DNA from: Lingula anatina
Lineage: Eukaryota > Brachiopoda > Lingulata > Lingulida > Lingulidae
DNA length: 64,000 bases
Reading direction: 5' to 3'
NCBI RefSeq assembly: GCF_001039355.2
Contig: NW_019773870.1
Location: 27,909 to 91,908, forward strand
Shown piece by piece: positions 52,671 to 64,000 of the stretch (the stretch's first letter is position 1; every line of letters starts with the position of its first letter). The position numbers were made by a program, and so were the translations under genes. Below the pieces are notes generated by a model that did no database searches, was not told where the DNA came from, and was given only the letters and a program-made list of their open reading frames with translations.

Positions 52671-52716
52671 GTAAGACTCAAGGACTTTTTATTTATTTAT
52701 TTATTTTATTTATTGN

Positions 52717-53288
52717 GTGTCCAAAACGTAGTAGGGACCTTGGCTTAGGGTTATGGATCCTTTATTTTCAACATTCAGAATCAACAACACATGGGAAATT
52801 TGAAATTTACAACACAATTAACAGCAAAAAAATAAGTAACTATGTGCTATATACGCAGCAAAAACGTCTATTGAAACCATTTTAGGAGTAATATTTTATA
52901 TTGTAACTGAGCCTTGAGAACCAAGACATCGTTAAGAAAGAAAATACTATCTAAAATACTATCTAAAGGACGAATACCATGAAAGCGTGCCCCATATAGA
53001 TGAACAATGATTGTGTGCAGTCGGGCAGATAATCAGATAAGCGGCTGGGACTTGGGAGATGACAATTAACGCTGTCGCTCAGCAGCATCAGTAGAGGAAG
53101 AGGTGGCAATTAAGGCTGTCACTCATCACCTCAAACGAGGCCAACTCGACTTACTTCCCGTAACCCAGCTGACTTACGCTAAGCATTGTGGCCTATTGTG
53201 TTTACCCTGTAATTATGTTAAATGTGCGATACGTAAGATTAGGGTCGTTTATCCGTATCCGTAATGTCATCTTCTCTGCACAAAACTG
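52717..53288. other. Unique spacer between the SHC exon blocks
   Basis: About 570 bp not found in either duplicated block. On the minus strand it ends in an (AAATA)n-like run (52683-52715), as a retroposon tail would. An open frame upstream of it on that strand has no recognisable domain. Two related segments of about 20 bases (CTGTCGCTCAGCAGCATCAG and CTGTCACTCATCACCTC) lie at about 53075-53140. I cannot say what the spacer is. Confidence 0.4.
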
Positions 53289-56200
53289 TACATTAAAAAC
53301 ACTGTAGAACGTGATACACCATGGGGCGGCTCTATGCTACAGCGTTGTTCTGTGGCTCTCTATACATAATCTTATCAAACTGCAGAAAAATGATATTCTC
53401 AGTACAAAGACTTACACCTTGGAGTTTCTTAGCAAACATGTCATTGATTTTTGCCAAGTTTTCCACTCATTTCTTTCTTTTTAAATTCTCTATTCATGCA
53501 TTAGTTACCAAGGACTTTTTAAACTCTAAAATATGTTGACTCTTTCTGGCTTTGGTAGAATAAGAATTTATCACAGACACTGATGTTTAGAGATTGTTTG
53601 TGAATTAAGCTTGTAAAATGTTGGTAAAATCTCACAGCTTCTATCTCCATTTATGTACAGAAATTTTTGTAACCTGAGGCATGACAACCTGAGTTTTCAC
53701 TAGTTGTGTAATCTTCATACTCTACAATATCATGATTTATGGGGGTTAGAGATAAGGATTTCACTTTGAGAATCCTAAAACCCCAGGAAATATATAAGCT
53801 GTAAACATGTTTCAAACCTTTCCATTCTAATACATGAATATAATTACCATGTTATACAATATAAAATTTAAAAATTGTCTCATTGGCAATCCAGGTAATA
53901 ATTTATTAAATGATTTATAAATGTAAAGAAACTCAATTCATGAATCCCTGTTTTATTACTTTTTAAAATGTTTTTATTTAGAAAATGGACAAGCTATTAA
54001 AGAAAGGCAAGCCTCCACAAGGTAGTGATTGGTCCAAAACAGGCACATTTATAAACAAACCAACAAAAGGATGGCTTCATCCTGATGATCAACTGTCTCC
54101 TGAAGCTGGTGTTTGTTATGGTCTCAGGGTAAGTGTGTTATGTCTAGAGGTAAGTTTTATGACCTCATGTTAAGTGAGTTATAGGCTCACGGTTTGGTAA
54201 GTGTGTTAGCTGTGCCATTGCAATGGGTGTTTGCATGTGAATGTGCCATGTGATCAATTGTGACATTGAATTTATTGTGATATTTAATGAAAAACAATAA
54301 GACAAATTTGTTGTTTAAAAGGTAACTTCAGTAAAAATCAAACTTTATGCCTGCAGAAATGCTTTTATATTAAAATTAGTTGATACCCCATTTCAGATAT
54401 TGGGTAGATGAAAATATTTTAGGGATTGGAAATGTTATGATAGTACTGTTCACACCTTGAATGAAAAAAATAACTAATATACTGTGCAAATGTTTTTCCA
54501 GTATGTGGGGTGTATGGAAGTAAGGCAGTCGATGAGGACACTGGACTTTGAAACAAGAACTGCTGTTGCAAAGTATGTTTATCGTGTTCTATAAAAATAA
54601 GTCTATGATATATTTTGGGTATTCATTAATCTATTAATAGATGGTGCTATGACATGTTGTGATAAAGGGTTATCAAAGATAATGGATTGAACAAAATATT
54701 TTATGAAAATGTATGGTTTTGAGTACTTTACATGAGATGTTTAACTTTCAAAGTATGTTTATATCCAAAGGGCTTTTGACTGTGTAGAAATATGATATAA
54801 AATTTATATTCGTGGCATCTTTGATGAACTCGAATTCACTCTCTATTACTCTGTGACATTTCCAACATAAATATACCACATAAATATACATTGACAAGGA
54901 CCAGTATTTTCACTGGATACATGCCAAGTTGTCAGTTACGTTCATTTCTTTAATTAAAAATTTAATTCAAAGGTTATTGTTTAGGAAGATTTTGAGTTCC
55001 TGGCTTTCTGCATAAGATACCATATTGACACATGGAATGACAGTATGATGTTTGAAAAGAAAAGTAAGAGTTTAAGACAGTGGAAGCCATTTAAGTTTTC
55101 CAATGATATTTTTCAGGGAGTCAATCAGTAGGGTGTGTGATGCTGCTGGATTGAAAACAGCTACAAAGAAGAAAAAGGTATTTTACAGAAAATGTTTAAA
55201 AGTTCAAAGAAAGAATGTTGTAACTTTCATTTTGATGAGCATCTATATTTTAAAACTTGTTTGGTTTACCCAAGTATATCAAAAGCGTTGGTTTGTGTCA
55301 CAAAATATTATGATTCTGTTTGGTATTTCAGGACAAGAAATTAGTAAAAATATTAGGCGAGCATCCTAAGATGATATATGCAGGAACAAATGTGAACTTG
55401 ACCATCACCACAGATGCCTTGACTCTGATGATTATGGACACAGGAGAGGTGCAGTGTATTATTACACCTTATCTATCGTCACTATTGACTCAACCAACTT
55501 AATATCTATTGTCACAGCAGACACAACATCAACCAACATAGTATCTATTAGCACAACAGGCACAATGTCTCTACCAATATGATCTCTTTTTTCACAAGAG
55601 ACACAATGTCCCACCTAACACATTATCTTTTGTCACAGCAGACACAATGTCTCAACCATGTTATTGCATCTGTTGTGTTATTCTTACAACAGACAAAATG
55701 ACACAACTATCATGATATATGTCATCACAACACACAATGTCCCACCCAACACAGTATCAAATTTAAAGCAATTTTTTTCAGATTCTCGTTCACCATGAAA
55801 TGCCTGGGATATCTTTTGCCTCAGGAGGAGATCCAGTGAGTACTTTTCACATACAGAGCACTATCACATAATATAGTAATATCATTGTGTTACTCACTCT
55901 GGCAAATATAGAATTTTATACTGGAGTTTTTTGGTTAATCAGCTTTTTATGGATATATCTCTTGGTTTAAAGAGAAAAAGAGGGAGTGAAGATGTGTGTA
56001 TTTGTATGTAACTGCATCTTCAATTGTTAATTCAGTGAGTACCCAGTTATACTAAAAGTGTATGCATTATGTGTTTATAGGATACCATGGACTTTGTAGC
56101 TTATGTGGCCAAGGACTCTGTGAATGGGCGTGCCTGTCACATACTGGAGTGCGGGGGAGGTCTAGCACAGGATGTCATCACCACCATGGGACAGGCCTTC

Positions 56201-56822
56201 GAACTGAGATTTAAAGAGTTTCTCAGAAATCAGCCCAAGGCAATGAATCTCCCAGACAAGTATGTGTGTTTCTGCTTTAGCATTTGCCAGTATGTTCTTT
56301 TGCTCTTTGCACATCATCATTGAATGTTTTGTATATTTATTCCACTTACAGCCAAAACTTTCACATATTACACCATGATATGAAGGATAACTGTCACAGC
56401 TATTTAAAAAAAAAGACATTCAATTGTATTTATTGTGTAAAATACCAAAGATTTATTTTGAAGAATACCATGGGATTTCTTTGAATATAAAGAAACATTT
56501 ACTGAACATAACATTAGTTAGTAATAACTCATGTCAGTCTGATGAAGGCCTACGTCCATGTTGGCTGCAAGCCAACAGTATGAAATTATTTTCAACTTGT
56601 GTCAAATAATTATCATACATGAAACATGACATTATTCCTGTTTCTGTTTGTTTAAAGACTAGAGAGTCCAGTGTTTAGCAATGAGGAGTCAGCCTGGGGA
56701 GATGACCCGGACTATTACAATGACAGACCTGGAGCTGTAGCACCTGATCAGGCTCCACCCATACCACCTCTCCCAGTTTACTCTGCTCCCAAGTCCAACC
56801 AACCTGTAAGACTCAAGGACTT

Positions 56823-56870
<48 letters not shown>

Positions 56871-56872
56871 CT
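53289..56872 (+). repeat. Tandem segmental duplication, copy 2 (SHC 5' exons)
   Basis: Counterpart of 48969-52715, offset about 4320 bp at the start. It lacks the MITE and the foldback expansion of copy 1, but carries its own roughly 300 bp of different sequence at 56322-56622 in the intron before the last duplicated exon. It ends in a pure (TTTA)n run. Confidence 0.95.
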
Positions 56873-59012
56873 TTGACATTAAAGTTTCGTTTGGCCTAGA
56901 TGGTGTTGTAAAAAATTAAATTAAACATTTTGATATGGTATAATGTTATATCAAGTTTTACTTGAAGAACTAAAGTATGTTTGAGGAAAAGTTATGGATG
57001 AATTCATTATTAAGAGTTTAACTTGATAAACTACAATAATTTTAAGGAACATTGTAAATGTTAATGATCATCATGTATTTCTCCGTTCATATAGGTAGAT
57101 GAGAATGGTTATTCCTCTGTAAAGTTCAGAGATCCAGTGTACGACAATAAAGATGGTGCAATAGGTTTACTGGTGGATTTATCAGAGCCACAGAAAGAGG
57201 CATTTCAAGATGACTTTGAGGGTTTGTATGACAGTTGAAAAATAATACACTTTGTGTGCTGGATCATATCCAGTAAGTAATTAATTCAAAGTGTTCATTA
57301 GTCCAACAACAAAGGTCAAGGTATGGTAGAAATGTTCTAATATATAGCCCTGGAATCCACCAGTTTTATGATTTTACAACCATTTTATCATTCGTTTTAT
57401 GTTCAGCTGAGAGTGATCTGTCAATGGTTAAACCACCTGTAACATATGACAACCTGCCCAATGAACTGGCAGAGATGGAAGCCAAGGGAGCTGTAGGGGG
57501 CGGCGTCTATGATAATCACGGTGCTACAAGTGGGGCTAGTAAGGATCTGGACCCATTTGACATGAGTGAGTATACCATTGGGAAGTGCTAAAGTAATTAT
57601 TGCCTGTTGCTGTAGGCATGGCGTATGAATATAAAAGATCAGTGACAAATATTCATGTATTAAGCCTGGCTTAGTTTGGTGAATAGAGAGTTATGTAATA
57701 AAATGATATTGCTCTTACATGAAAACAGTTAAGAGGACCATTTAAGCTGTTTTGGAAATATAACATTATGTGAAGGTCTGTTGACGAAAAACTGTGGTAC
57801 CCAATGAAATTAAGTGTGTTTGAAAAGGCTCTCTTGGTAAACTATCTTTGATACTTTGATCTAAGACTTGTATTATCCACTGTCATTTAATACATTAAAT
57901 AGTAAACTGAAATCTCCATATGAAAACAAGTTCAAAAGGAAAGTTGCAAAGAAGACAGTAAATGCAATATTTTTTTCAGAACTATTTAAAAGCAGCTTAA
58001 GTGGAGAACTAACTGGAGTAAATGCAATATTTCTTTTCAGAACCATTTAAAAGCAGCTTAAGTGGTGAACAAACTGGAGCAGCTTCAGGCTCCCCTGGTG
58101 ACATAACACCCAAAAATGAGGAATGGTTCCATGGTGCACTCACAAGACAACAGGTGGGATACTACTGGGATACTTCTAACATAATTGCAAAATGGTGGTA
58201 CTTTCAATTATAATGGCCTGATATTGTACTTAGACAGTGAAAAAGTCAGAAATAATTTGTGAAGATTTTTTAAAAATATTTTGCCTGCAGTCTTCAGATT
58301 TAAGTCTTTTATGTCATATTCAAATGACAATTCATCCATAAAAGAAAAAAAAAACACTTTATGTTTCAGGCTGAAGAAAAACTGAAAAAAGATGGTGATT
58401 TTTTGGTGCGTGAGAGTAAAAACAGTCCCGGTCAGTACATTTTAAGCGGGATGAGGAGTGGTCACTTCAAACATCTGATGTTAGTGGATCCCAATGGAGT
58501 GGTATGTAGGAAATCATGTTATAATGCTGAAAAATAAACTTTCCTATACACCCCTCTACTTATTCGAACTTCAGTACTAACTAGAAAAACTCTCAGAGAA
58601 TTCAGACCTTTACCAAAGTAGCTCAATTCTCATTGTTTCTAAGGAATTACCAGATCATCAAAATGTAATAGATTCCAGGTTTACCCATTTCTGACCATTC
58701 TGAAAATTTTATAAAAATCTGTCAGTAATTTATTGAGTTAGGCTCTTAAATTAACAAACCAACAAAGCCAGAAACAAAATCTCCTTGTCAGTGATATTTT
58801 TATTTATGAATATGCTGTCACATCTGTTACAGAACTAAATGTGTTCATTTTATCCATTGTAATGGTTTAACTTTTTTTTTTAGGTGAGAACTCGTGATCG
58901 CACATTTGACAGTATCAGTCACCTGGTGAACTATCACATGACCAACAAGCTGCCTATCATGTCGCAGGAGAGCGAACTGTTACTGAAAAGACCAGTCGTT
59001 TCATTGGGATGA
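53985..59012 (+). CDS. SHC1: SHC adaptor protein, PTB-CH1-SH2, complete
   Basis: Twelve coding exons: 53985-54128, 54502-54572, 55117-55177, 55332-55448, 55782-55835, 56081-56259, 56658-56805, 57095-57221, 57407-57565, 58041-58153, 58370-58501 and 58884-59012, giving 477 aa, the size of human p52Shc (474). Residues 1-205 hold the PTB domain ([68 protein letters not shown]). The CH1 linker carries four Tyr-x-Asn motifs (YYND at 228, YDN at 274, 314 and 335), candidate Grb2 sites. The SH2 domain spans 382 to about 470, with [10 protein letters not shown] and FLVRES (Arg405 binds phosphotyrosine). SHC links receptor tyrosine kinases to Ras. There is no CH2 (p66) region. The start ATG follows a conserved acceptor. 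Confidence 0.94.
57957..58078 (+). repeat. 60-bp tandem duplication at an SHC exon start
   Basis: Two adjacent copies (57957-58016 and 58017-58078) each contain AGTAAATGCAATATTT, a pyrimidine tract with CAG, and the exon start TTTAAAAGCAGCTTAAGTGG. Only the second copy leads in frame into the SH2 exon (acceptor at 58040). Using the first acceptor (57979) and reading through reaches a stop at about 58050, before the SH2 domain. Confidence 0.9.
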
Positions 59013-61772
59013 TACGAACAAGTTGACATAAACAGCTTCAGCATTCATTATCGTCCACCACCATTGTGCTCATACTTTCTTATTCATGTTTTATGGTCCT
59101 ATATTTGTCTGTTTCTATGTGATCAAAATACACAGGAGGATTTCAGTCTGAGAGTTGTCTACTTGGGTTCTGTTATGTGATGGGTTAATGTGATTAGGGT
59201 GCCATTTGTTTCAGTAACATCTGTATATGTATACTGTGGAAGTGGGTCATTAGATTATGTCTTATGAGTACTCGTGTGTACTGCACTGATGTAGTAAAAG
59301 ACTACTTGATGTTTCGTGCTGCTTATTGAATCTTGTGTACGCTTTTATTCATAAATATTTGATGGTGCTAGTTTAGCCGTAGCACTGTCTCAGTATGCCA
59401 CGTACTGGTATTTTGACTCTTTTTTATTTCTGTTTTAATGTCACATGGAGAACAAAGCTAGGATAACTGTATTGTAAAGAAAAAATACTTCATTTCAGTT
59501 CATGTTTGTGTGAGAAGTCATTTACGTTAAGTTATCATGTAATCACAGTTAGTTAATGGGTAAAATGGGTAAACAATTTAAATACCTGGGTATCATCTAC
59601 AGTAGCCTAGAATTAACCTTAGTAATAAATGATACACATAGGAGAAGGTTAGGCAATATATTCTAGGGGCAGGTGACTGTACTGCATTAAAAAGAATGGA
59701 TTTTATTCTGGGTTTTTATGTGTATATATAAATATACATTTGTGAGTGGATGAGATCCTGTATTTTGATGATAATTGACTTGGTAAGGCACGTTATGCCA
59801 CCACTTCTGAAATAATTAGAAGTCCCCAACAGAAGAGCATTATTTTATTATTATTTTTGAATGTATGCATAAAATGTGCTTATATTAGTTTCTGTAGAGG
59901 GCTTTTTTAATGTCATTGACAATGCTTATTATTTTTGACAGGACTGTTTGCATTATTGTTTTTTTTTAACTTGAAAAAACTATCCTCACAGACTTGTAGT
60001 CCAAAATATTTCTATGATGTAGAAAACTTTATAAGAACTATTTTGCTAATACACTTCTTCTTGGTGCTGTAAAATTTCTACTTCAATTATGCATTTGTAC
60101 TCTTATAAGTTTTGATGAATTTGTATGATCAACTTGTATGACTATGTTAACTGCAATGGCAGAGAGCATTTTTGGGTTGTTTATGTGATGCAATTTGTAC
60201 AGGCACCTGTGCTGCAGGCAGCATTGTGGGCTTACAACTATTTTAAAGAAAGATGTGAAAATTGTTACATGACTATCATGTTTTCTATATGCATAAGGCC
60301 AGGGTGTACTTAATGTAATGTAAGGTTGTGCAAAGACCGAATAGTAGTATTTGTTTTCATTTGTGTTATCTTTAGATTCTCATTCATAGACTAATGAAAT
60401 AGTAGCATACATGTAGCAGACAACATTTTCTGTAGACTCTGTAGGTACATAGATGTTATAAACTACTGCATGGAATAAAGTTCAGTATTAAATTTACAGA
60501 ATATTTTATCTTTTAAAAGATCTCTCATTAATTAGGCATTCTACATTTCAGACAATATGTAGAGAAAAATTGGGAGCCAACCACCCTAATTATACAATTA
60601 AAATGCTGCCCCCCCCCCCCCCCCCAACCAACACTTAGATGCCTTATATTATGATGGTATGGTAGGTAGTATAGTGGAGATATTTTATATATAAGGTGGA
60701 GCAAGTTTCATATCAGTTGAATATTTCTTTAACGAATCTGTTAAACTGTTTAAAATCCTTCTTGTTACTCTAAACACCAATCTCTTGACATTCTATACCT
60801 TTGTAAATAATCCTTTCAATTTATCAGCCTTGAGAATTTATTTATAAAAATGATTATTCAATACAATATGGTGAAGTAACCTGGGAATTTTGCTCCACAA
60901 ATTAAATGTCATTATCAAGGCAAGTATCTGGCAAACAACTGTAGCATTTCCTTATATTTTCCTCTGTTGATTCCAAATATATAGGTAGCTAGGGGACACT
61001 GAGACTTTTCTTTCCTAATGTTAACTTTCTTTATATAGTGTCCCCCTCACTACCCTGAGGTAGTTAGTTGTGATTTACCATTCTTGGTTATATGCTTAAA
61101 TAACTAGTTTTCTCTTTTTTTTTTCATTTTTCACTCTCTCTCACTCTTCTTTTTTGGTCCTCTTTGAGCAGTTCTAGCACAGTGGTGAAGAAAGTTATCT
61201 TAGTTGAACATTAATTTCAAAAGTCAATGAAATTATATTATTTTATACAGTGTTGTTGTCATTGTCCATATCCCGTATTGATGTGGTGGTGGTGATCCCC
61301 AGTTCTAGGTTGCTGAAATTTGCACTCTGTTCCAAGGTTTTCTTGTGATTCAAAACTTGACGTACACACTGTCCTAACCAGAGAGCATCAGGATTTAATT
61401 TCTTATGTTAAAAGAACAGAAATAATGTCATTTTCCTCATTCTGTTCTGGTGGCATATTTGTGTCCATGATTCCCCAGAGATTGTGGGGCTGTTAACTTT
61501 ATCATAGAGTGGTACTTTGACTCGCCCTAATCCAAGTCTGATGGTCTGACTTAAGGTTCGTTGCGTTAACAGACTGTGAAGTACAAAAACCTTTGTATTA
61601 CAAGGTTAGTCAAACAAAGGTGAAGATATCACATTTTATTGACCACTGCATTAATCAGCATGTAATTTCCAATGCAGCCAGTTAATATATGTTTGTAAAC
61701 TTATGGAAAATAAAGAAAATGATTATAGGAAATCCCTGAACTGAAGAAACTACAAGTGTAAAGCTGCACATC
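59013..61772. other. SHC 3' UTR and convergent intergenic region
   Basis: A long 3' UTR probably runs to AATAAA near 60474 (TGGAATAAAGTTCAG), about 1.46 kb after the SHC stop. A poly-C run lies at 60608-60625. From about 61620 the sequence is likely the 3' UTR of the Ig-domain gene on the other strand. No coding exon is recognised. Confidence 0.55.
61636..61641 (-). terminator. Polyadenylation signal AATAAA (Ig-domain gene)
   Basis: TTTATT on the plus strand within CACATTTTATTGACC, read as AATAAA on the minus strand, about 135 bp beyond the stop codon at 61773. Confidence 0.5.
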
Positions 61773-62015
61773 TCATCCATAGGATATCCATGTTAACCAG
61801 CTGGCTGTGACCAGGTAGATGACAGGCAAAGCGTTCAGCCCCATCTGTCCACTGTGTTTGTTCTCCATTGGTCTCTCATTGAGCTCTGTGGTGGTTTGCT
61901 GGGTGGTGGTCATGATGGCTGTTGTTGTGGTGATCTCTGGCGTAAGGTGCTCAATATTTACACCATTTCCACCATCTAGAAGAGAAGAATGCATGAACTA
62001 TCATATTTGTTGCCC

Positions 62016-62047
<32 letters not shown>

Positions 62048-62050
62048 GCT

Positions 62051-62083
<33 letters not shown>

Positions 62084-63667
62084 ATTAATTCCTCCATTGA
62101 CCAAGTTCTTACCTGTCTCCAGAAGCAAGGTCTCTCCACTTAACCTCCCATCAGAGTTCCAAGCCAGGCAGCTGTAGTTCCCCATATCTGAAGGCTGAAG
62201 GTTGTTGATGGTTAGGGTCAAATTGACGGCAGACCAGAAGCCCATTTGAGGGTCACGGAACAAGGTATACTTCTGACTGGTCTGCACAATATTGGAGGCT
62301 GTGTTGTACATCCAGGCAATGTTCAGCACGTCCATGGGCTGGCTGGCCATTGCCTCACACAGCAGCTGCACCTGGTTGCCTAGCAACGCCGGTACAAGTG
62401 ATGGATGCTGGACGACAGATACGCGCACCTGCATGGCGGACATACCTGGCGGAACAGATGCACCAAGGACATTATATTGGCGTTGACAGTATAACAAAAA
62501 TGTTAATCAAAAGTGATTATTTAAGAGAGACAAAATGTTTGTGAGTTAGGCATACAATCCTACAGAATACACATAAAGAGAGCTTTTCGTTGCTCTCTCC
62601 CCCCCCCCCCCAATACAGTCTATAAATTAAAAGCGATCCAAAATGTTTTGACAAACAAACTTTCCTTAATTTTTACATCGCATGTTGGTCAATACAAAAT
62701 CAACCGGATGACATCTGTTAAACGTACGGAAATGAATGAAATGACACAAATGAAATGATTAACTGGCATCTTCAATATTTACATTTGCCATAAAGTTAGA
62801 ACTTCTTTGTTACAAATATAGCTGCTAGCGGAATTAGAATTTGCAAAATTTATAGTAATGCGGCAAAGACAAGGCCACGGTTTATCTTAGATAGTGAATA
62901 TTCTGGTTTTATGAAATTAAGCCAAATGTTACCTGGATACTGAAAAATGTCCTTGGTAAACGACATGTTTTCTAACGTACAGGTGTTGTCAACTATTTAC
63001 ACAGATGGCAAATAAGTATTTGCTGAACAACAAATATTTGGTTTGATCACGATATGGACTAATGTCACACTGAAAGATTTTGATTTTTCTCTTTTTATGT
63101 ACCCAGAACTTCAGTTCCAATACGGACCTTTTCATTTTAAAACCTATATATGTGCACATTTATTTTTTAATCTAAAGAAGCTGGTCAGCATCGGCGGATG
63201 TAACCCAGACTTTATCTTGAAGCTTGGTATTATGACAAAGCAATTCATATTTAAACGCATTAAATTTTGAAACTTTGGAAAATTCTGTTGTGTGAGGCGA
63301 GGCGCTAAAAACTCCGTTACATAAAAGTTCATTCTAACAGATACTGAGACAGGACGTAGACCTGTCGCGTGTCCACTGATTAATACGTCAAGGCAAACTA
63401 GACAGTTCGAGAATATGCAGCAGCTGCTTAATAAAAATGTACTTGTCATTACGTAAAATAAGCTGAGACTGAAAAGGTTGTAAAAAGCACACGAAAAGAA
63501 TTTTGCGGAAATTTACATCAAATTGGTTTTTCTTAATTCTTAAAAAATGTGTTATTTGTGTATGGCCCGCATAACATAATATGGAAACATTTTAAATGTT
63601 TTTTATACTTACTTGCTAATATGCATGGAAATAATACAACGATCGCAATTCTCTGTCCGTTAGCCAT
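61773..63667 (-). CDS. Small single-Ig-domain cell-surface protein, likely GPI-anchored
   Basis: Three coding exons, 63613-63667, 62113-62445 and 61773-61975, give 196 aa with consistent phases. Residues 1-18 (MANGQRIAIVVLFPCILA) are a signal peptide. One Ig domain follows, about residues 22-128: Cys in VQLLCEAM, Trp in LNIAWMYN, and SDMGNYSCLAW with the classic D-x-G-x-Y-x-C. It is V/I-set-like. A Thr-rich stalk (ITTTTAIMTTTQQTTTE) follows. The protein ends in a hydrophobic tail (LNALPVIYLVTASWLTWISY) with nothing after it but Gly, as in GPI-anchor signals; a very short type I membrane anchor is the alternative. I do not recognise an orthologue. The acceptor at 62446 has a weak pyrimidine tract, so that exon's start is the least certain point. 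Confidence 0.75.
62017..62083. repeat. (CT)n(CA)n compound microsatellite
   Basis: CTCTCT-rich sequence followed by about seventeen CA dinucleotides in the last intron of the Ig-domain gene. Confidence 0.95.
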
Positions 63668-64000
63668 TTGCAGCAAGCACGTAAACAAAAGTTTTAAATA
63701 TAAATATAAATATAAATATAAATAAATATCCCAATGAATTTTAAGATGATCAAATTCTGCAGCAAAAATCAAATCCGAACATTTCTGTGATGTCAACGTG
63801 TCCACAGGTAGTATCAGTGTCCATACTTTTACTCCGTCCTATGCTGTCGTCTGTTACGCCGTAATCTGCCAAGTGCGCCAAGACATTCTAAGGTACTTGT
63901 GCTCACACATATGTAGTAGCGAGGGCGAGCTGTGGCGGGGGGCCTGATAGTGGAGCGTGATTTATCTGAACAACAGCTGGCACACGGCAGATGTCGCCTC
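63668..64000. other. Upstream region of the Ig-domain gene
   Basis: Contains a (TAAATA)n-like stretch (63695-63727) and then less AT-rich sequence towards the end of the window (63830-64000), which may be the promoter. No gene is recognised before the window ends. Confidence 0.4.

Larger units (their letters stand above)
48969..52715 (+). repeat. Tandem segmental duplication, copy 1 (SHC 5' exons)
   Basis: Starts at TACATTAAAAACACTGTAGA and ends in a TTTA microsatellite beside a single N at 52716. It aligns over its whole length with 53289-56872 at near identity: about five substitutions and a one-base indel over the first 800 bases by eye. It differs by a foldback repeat expansion (51242-51430), a MITE insertion (52289-52479) and several short indels. 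Confidence 0.95.

Noticed and set aside
60125-60313. 62-aa open frame in the region after SHC
   Set aside because: It lies in the probable SHC 3' UTR upstream of AATAAA, with no domain or splice support.
61819-62177. Plus-strand open frames with Ser-Leu and Thr-His repeats
   Set aside because: These are shadows of the minus-strand Ig gene and of the CT/CA microsatellite.

Overview
This is a stretch of an AT-rich animal nuclear genome. The evidence is spliced genes with GT-AG introns, intron phases that rebuild full-length proteins, AATAAA signals, microsatellites, poly-G/C tracts and small inverted-repeat transposons. Every recognised gene is a conserved bilaterian single-copy type and nothing is vertebrate-specific. 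An invertebrate (mollusc-like lophotrochozoan or invertebrate deuterostome) is the best guess, but the phylum cannot be fixed from this window. Isolated N bases at 20953 and 52716 show it is assembled sequence.

Layout. 1-6 kb: no confident gene, two small transposons and one weak two-exon candidate on the minus strand. 6.0-10.4 kb (+): an Abraxas-family scaffold of the BRCA1-A/BRISC deubiquitinase complexes. 10.4-17.6 kb: intergenic, with a large minisatellite. 17.7-22.5 kb (-): lysosomal glucosylceramidase. 23.0-28.8 kb (+): ANKLE1, an ankyrin-LEM-GIY-YIG nuclease, head-to-head with the glucosidase across a 489 bp gap that holds a perfect 135 bp palindromic transposon. 31.1-34.1 kb (-): ABHD8. 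37.8-38.4 kb (+): mitochondrial ribosomal protein bL34m. 39.6-42.6 kb (-): maspardin (SPG21). 43.2-45.2 kb (+): a SHIPPO-repeat ciliary protein (CIMAP1/ODF3). 46.5-48.2 kb (-): a CKS1/2 cyclin-dependent kinase subunit. 49.7-59.0 kb (+): a SHC adaptor whose first seven coding exons occur twice in tandem. 61.8-63.7 kb (-): a small Ig-domain protein, probably GPI-anchored.

I rebuilt gene models by hand from splice signals and phase. Reading frames close exactly for all ten main models (for example 537 aa for the glucosidase and 477 aa for SHC), which is strong internal support. 5' non-coding exons and transcript ends are much less certain.

The genes are not a pathway or operon, but ANKLE1(+)-ABHD8(-)-MRPL34(+) has the same order and orientation as human 19p13.11, so it looks like an ancient microsyntenic block. 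I found no undescribed biological system. The items most worth checking are the SHC tandem block (real duplication or two haplotypes joined in assembly), the foldback transposon in the shared promoter, a 5-bp-TSD transposon family, and a Pro-to-Gln change in the CKS hinge.
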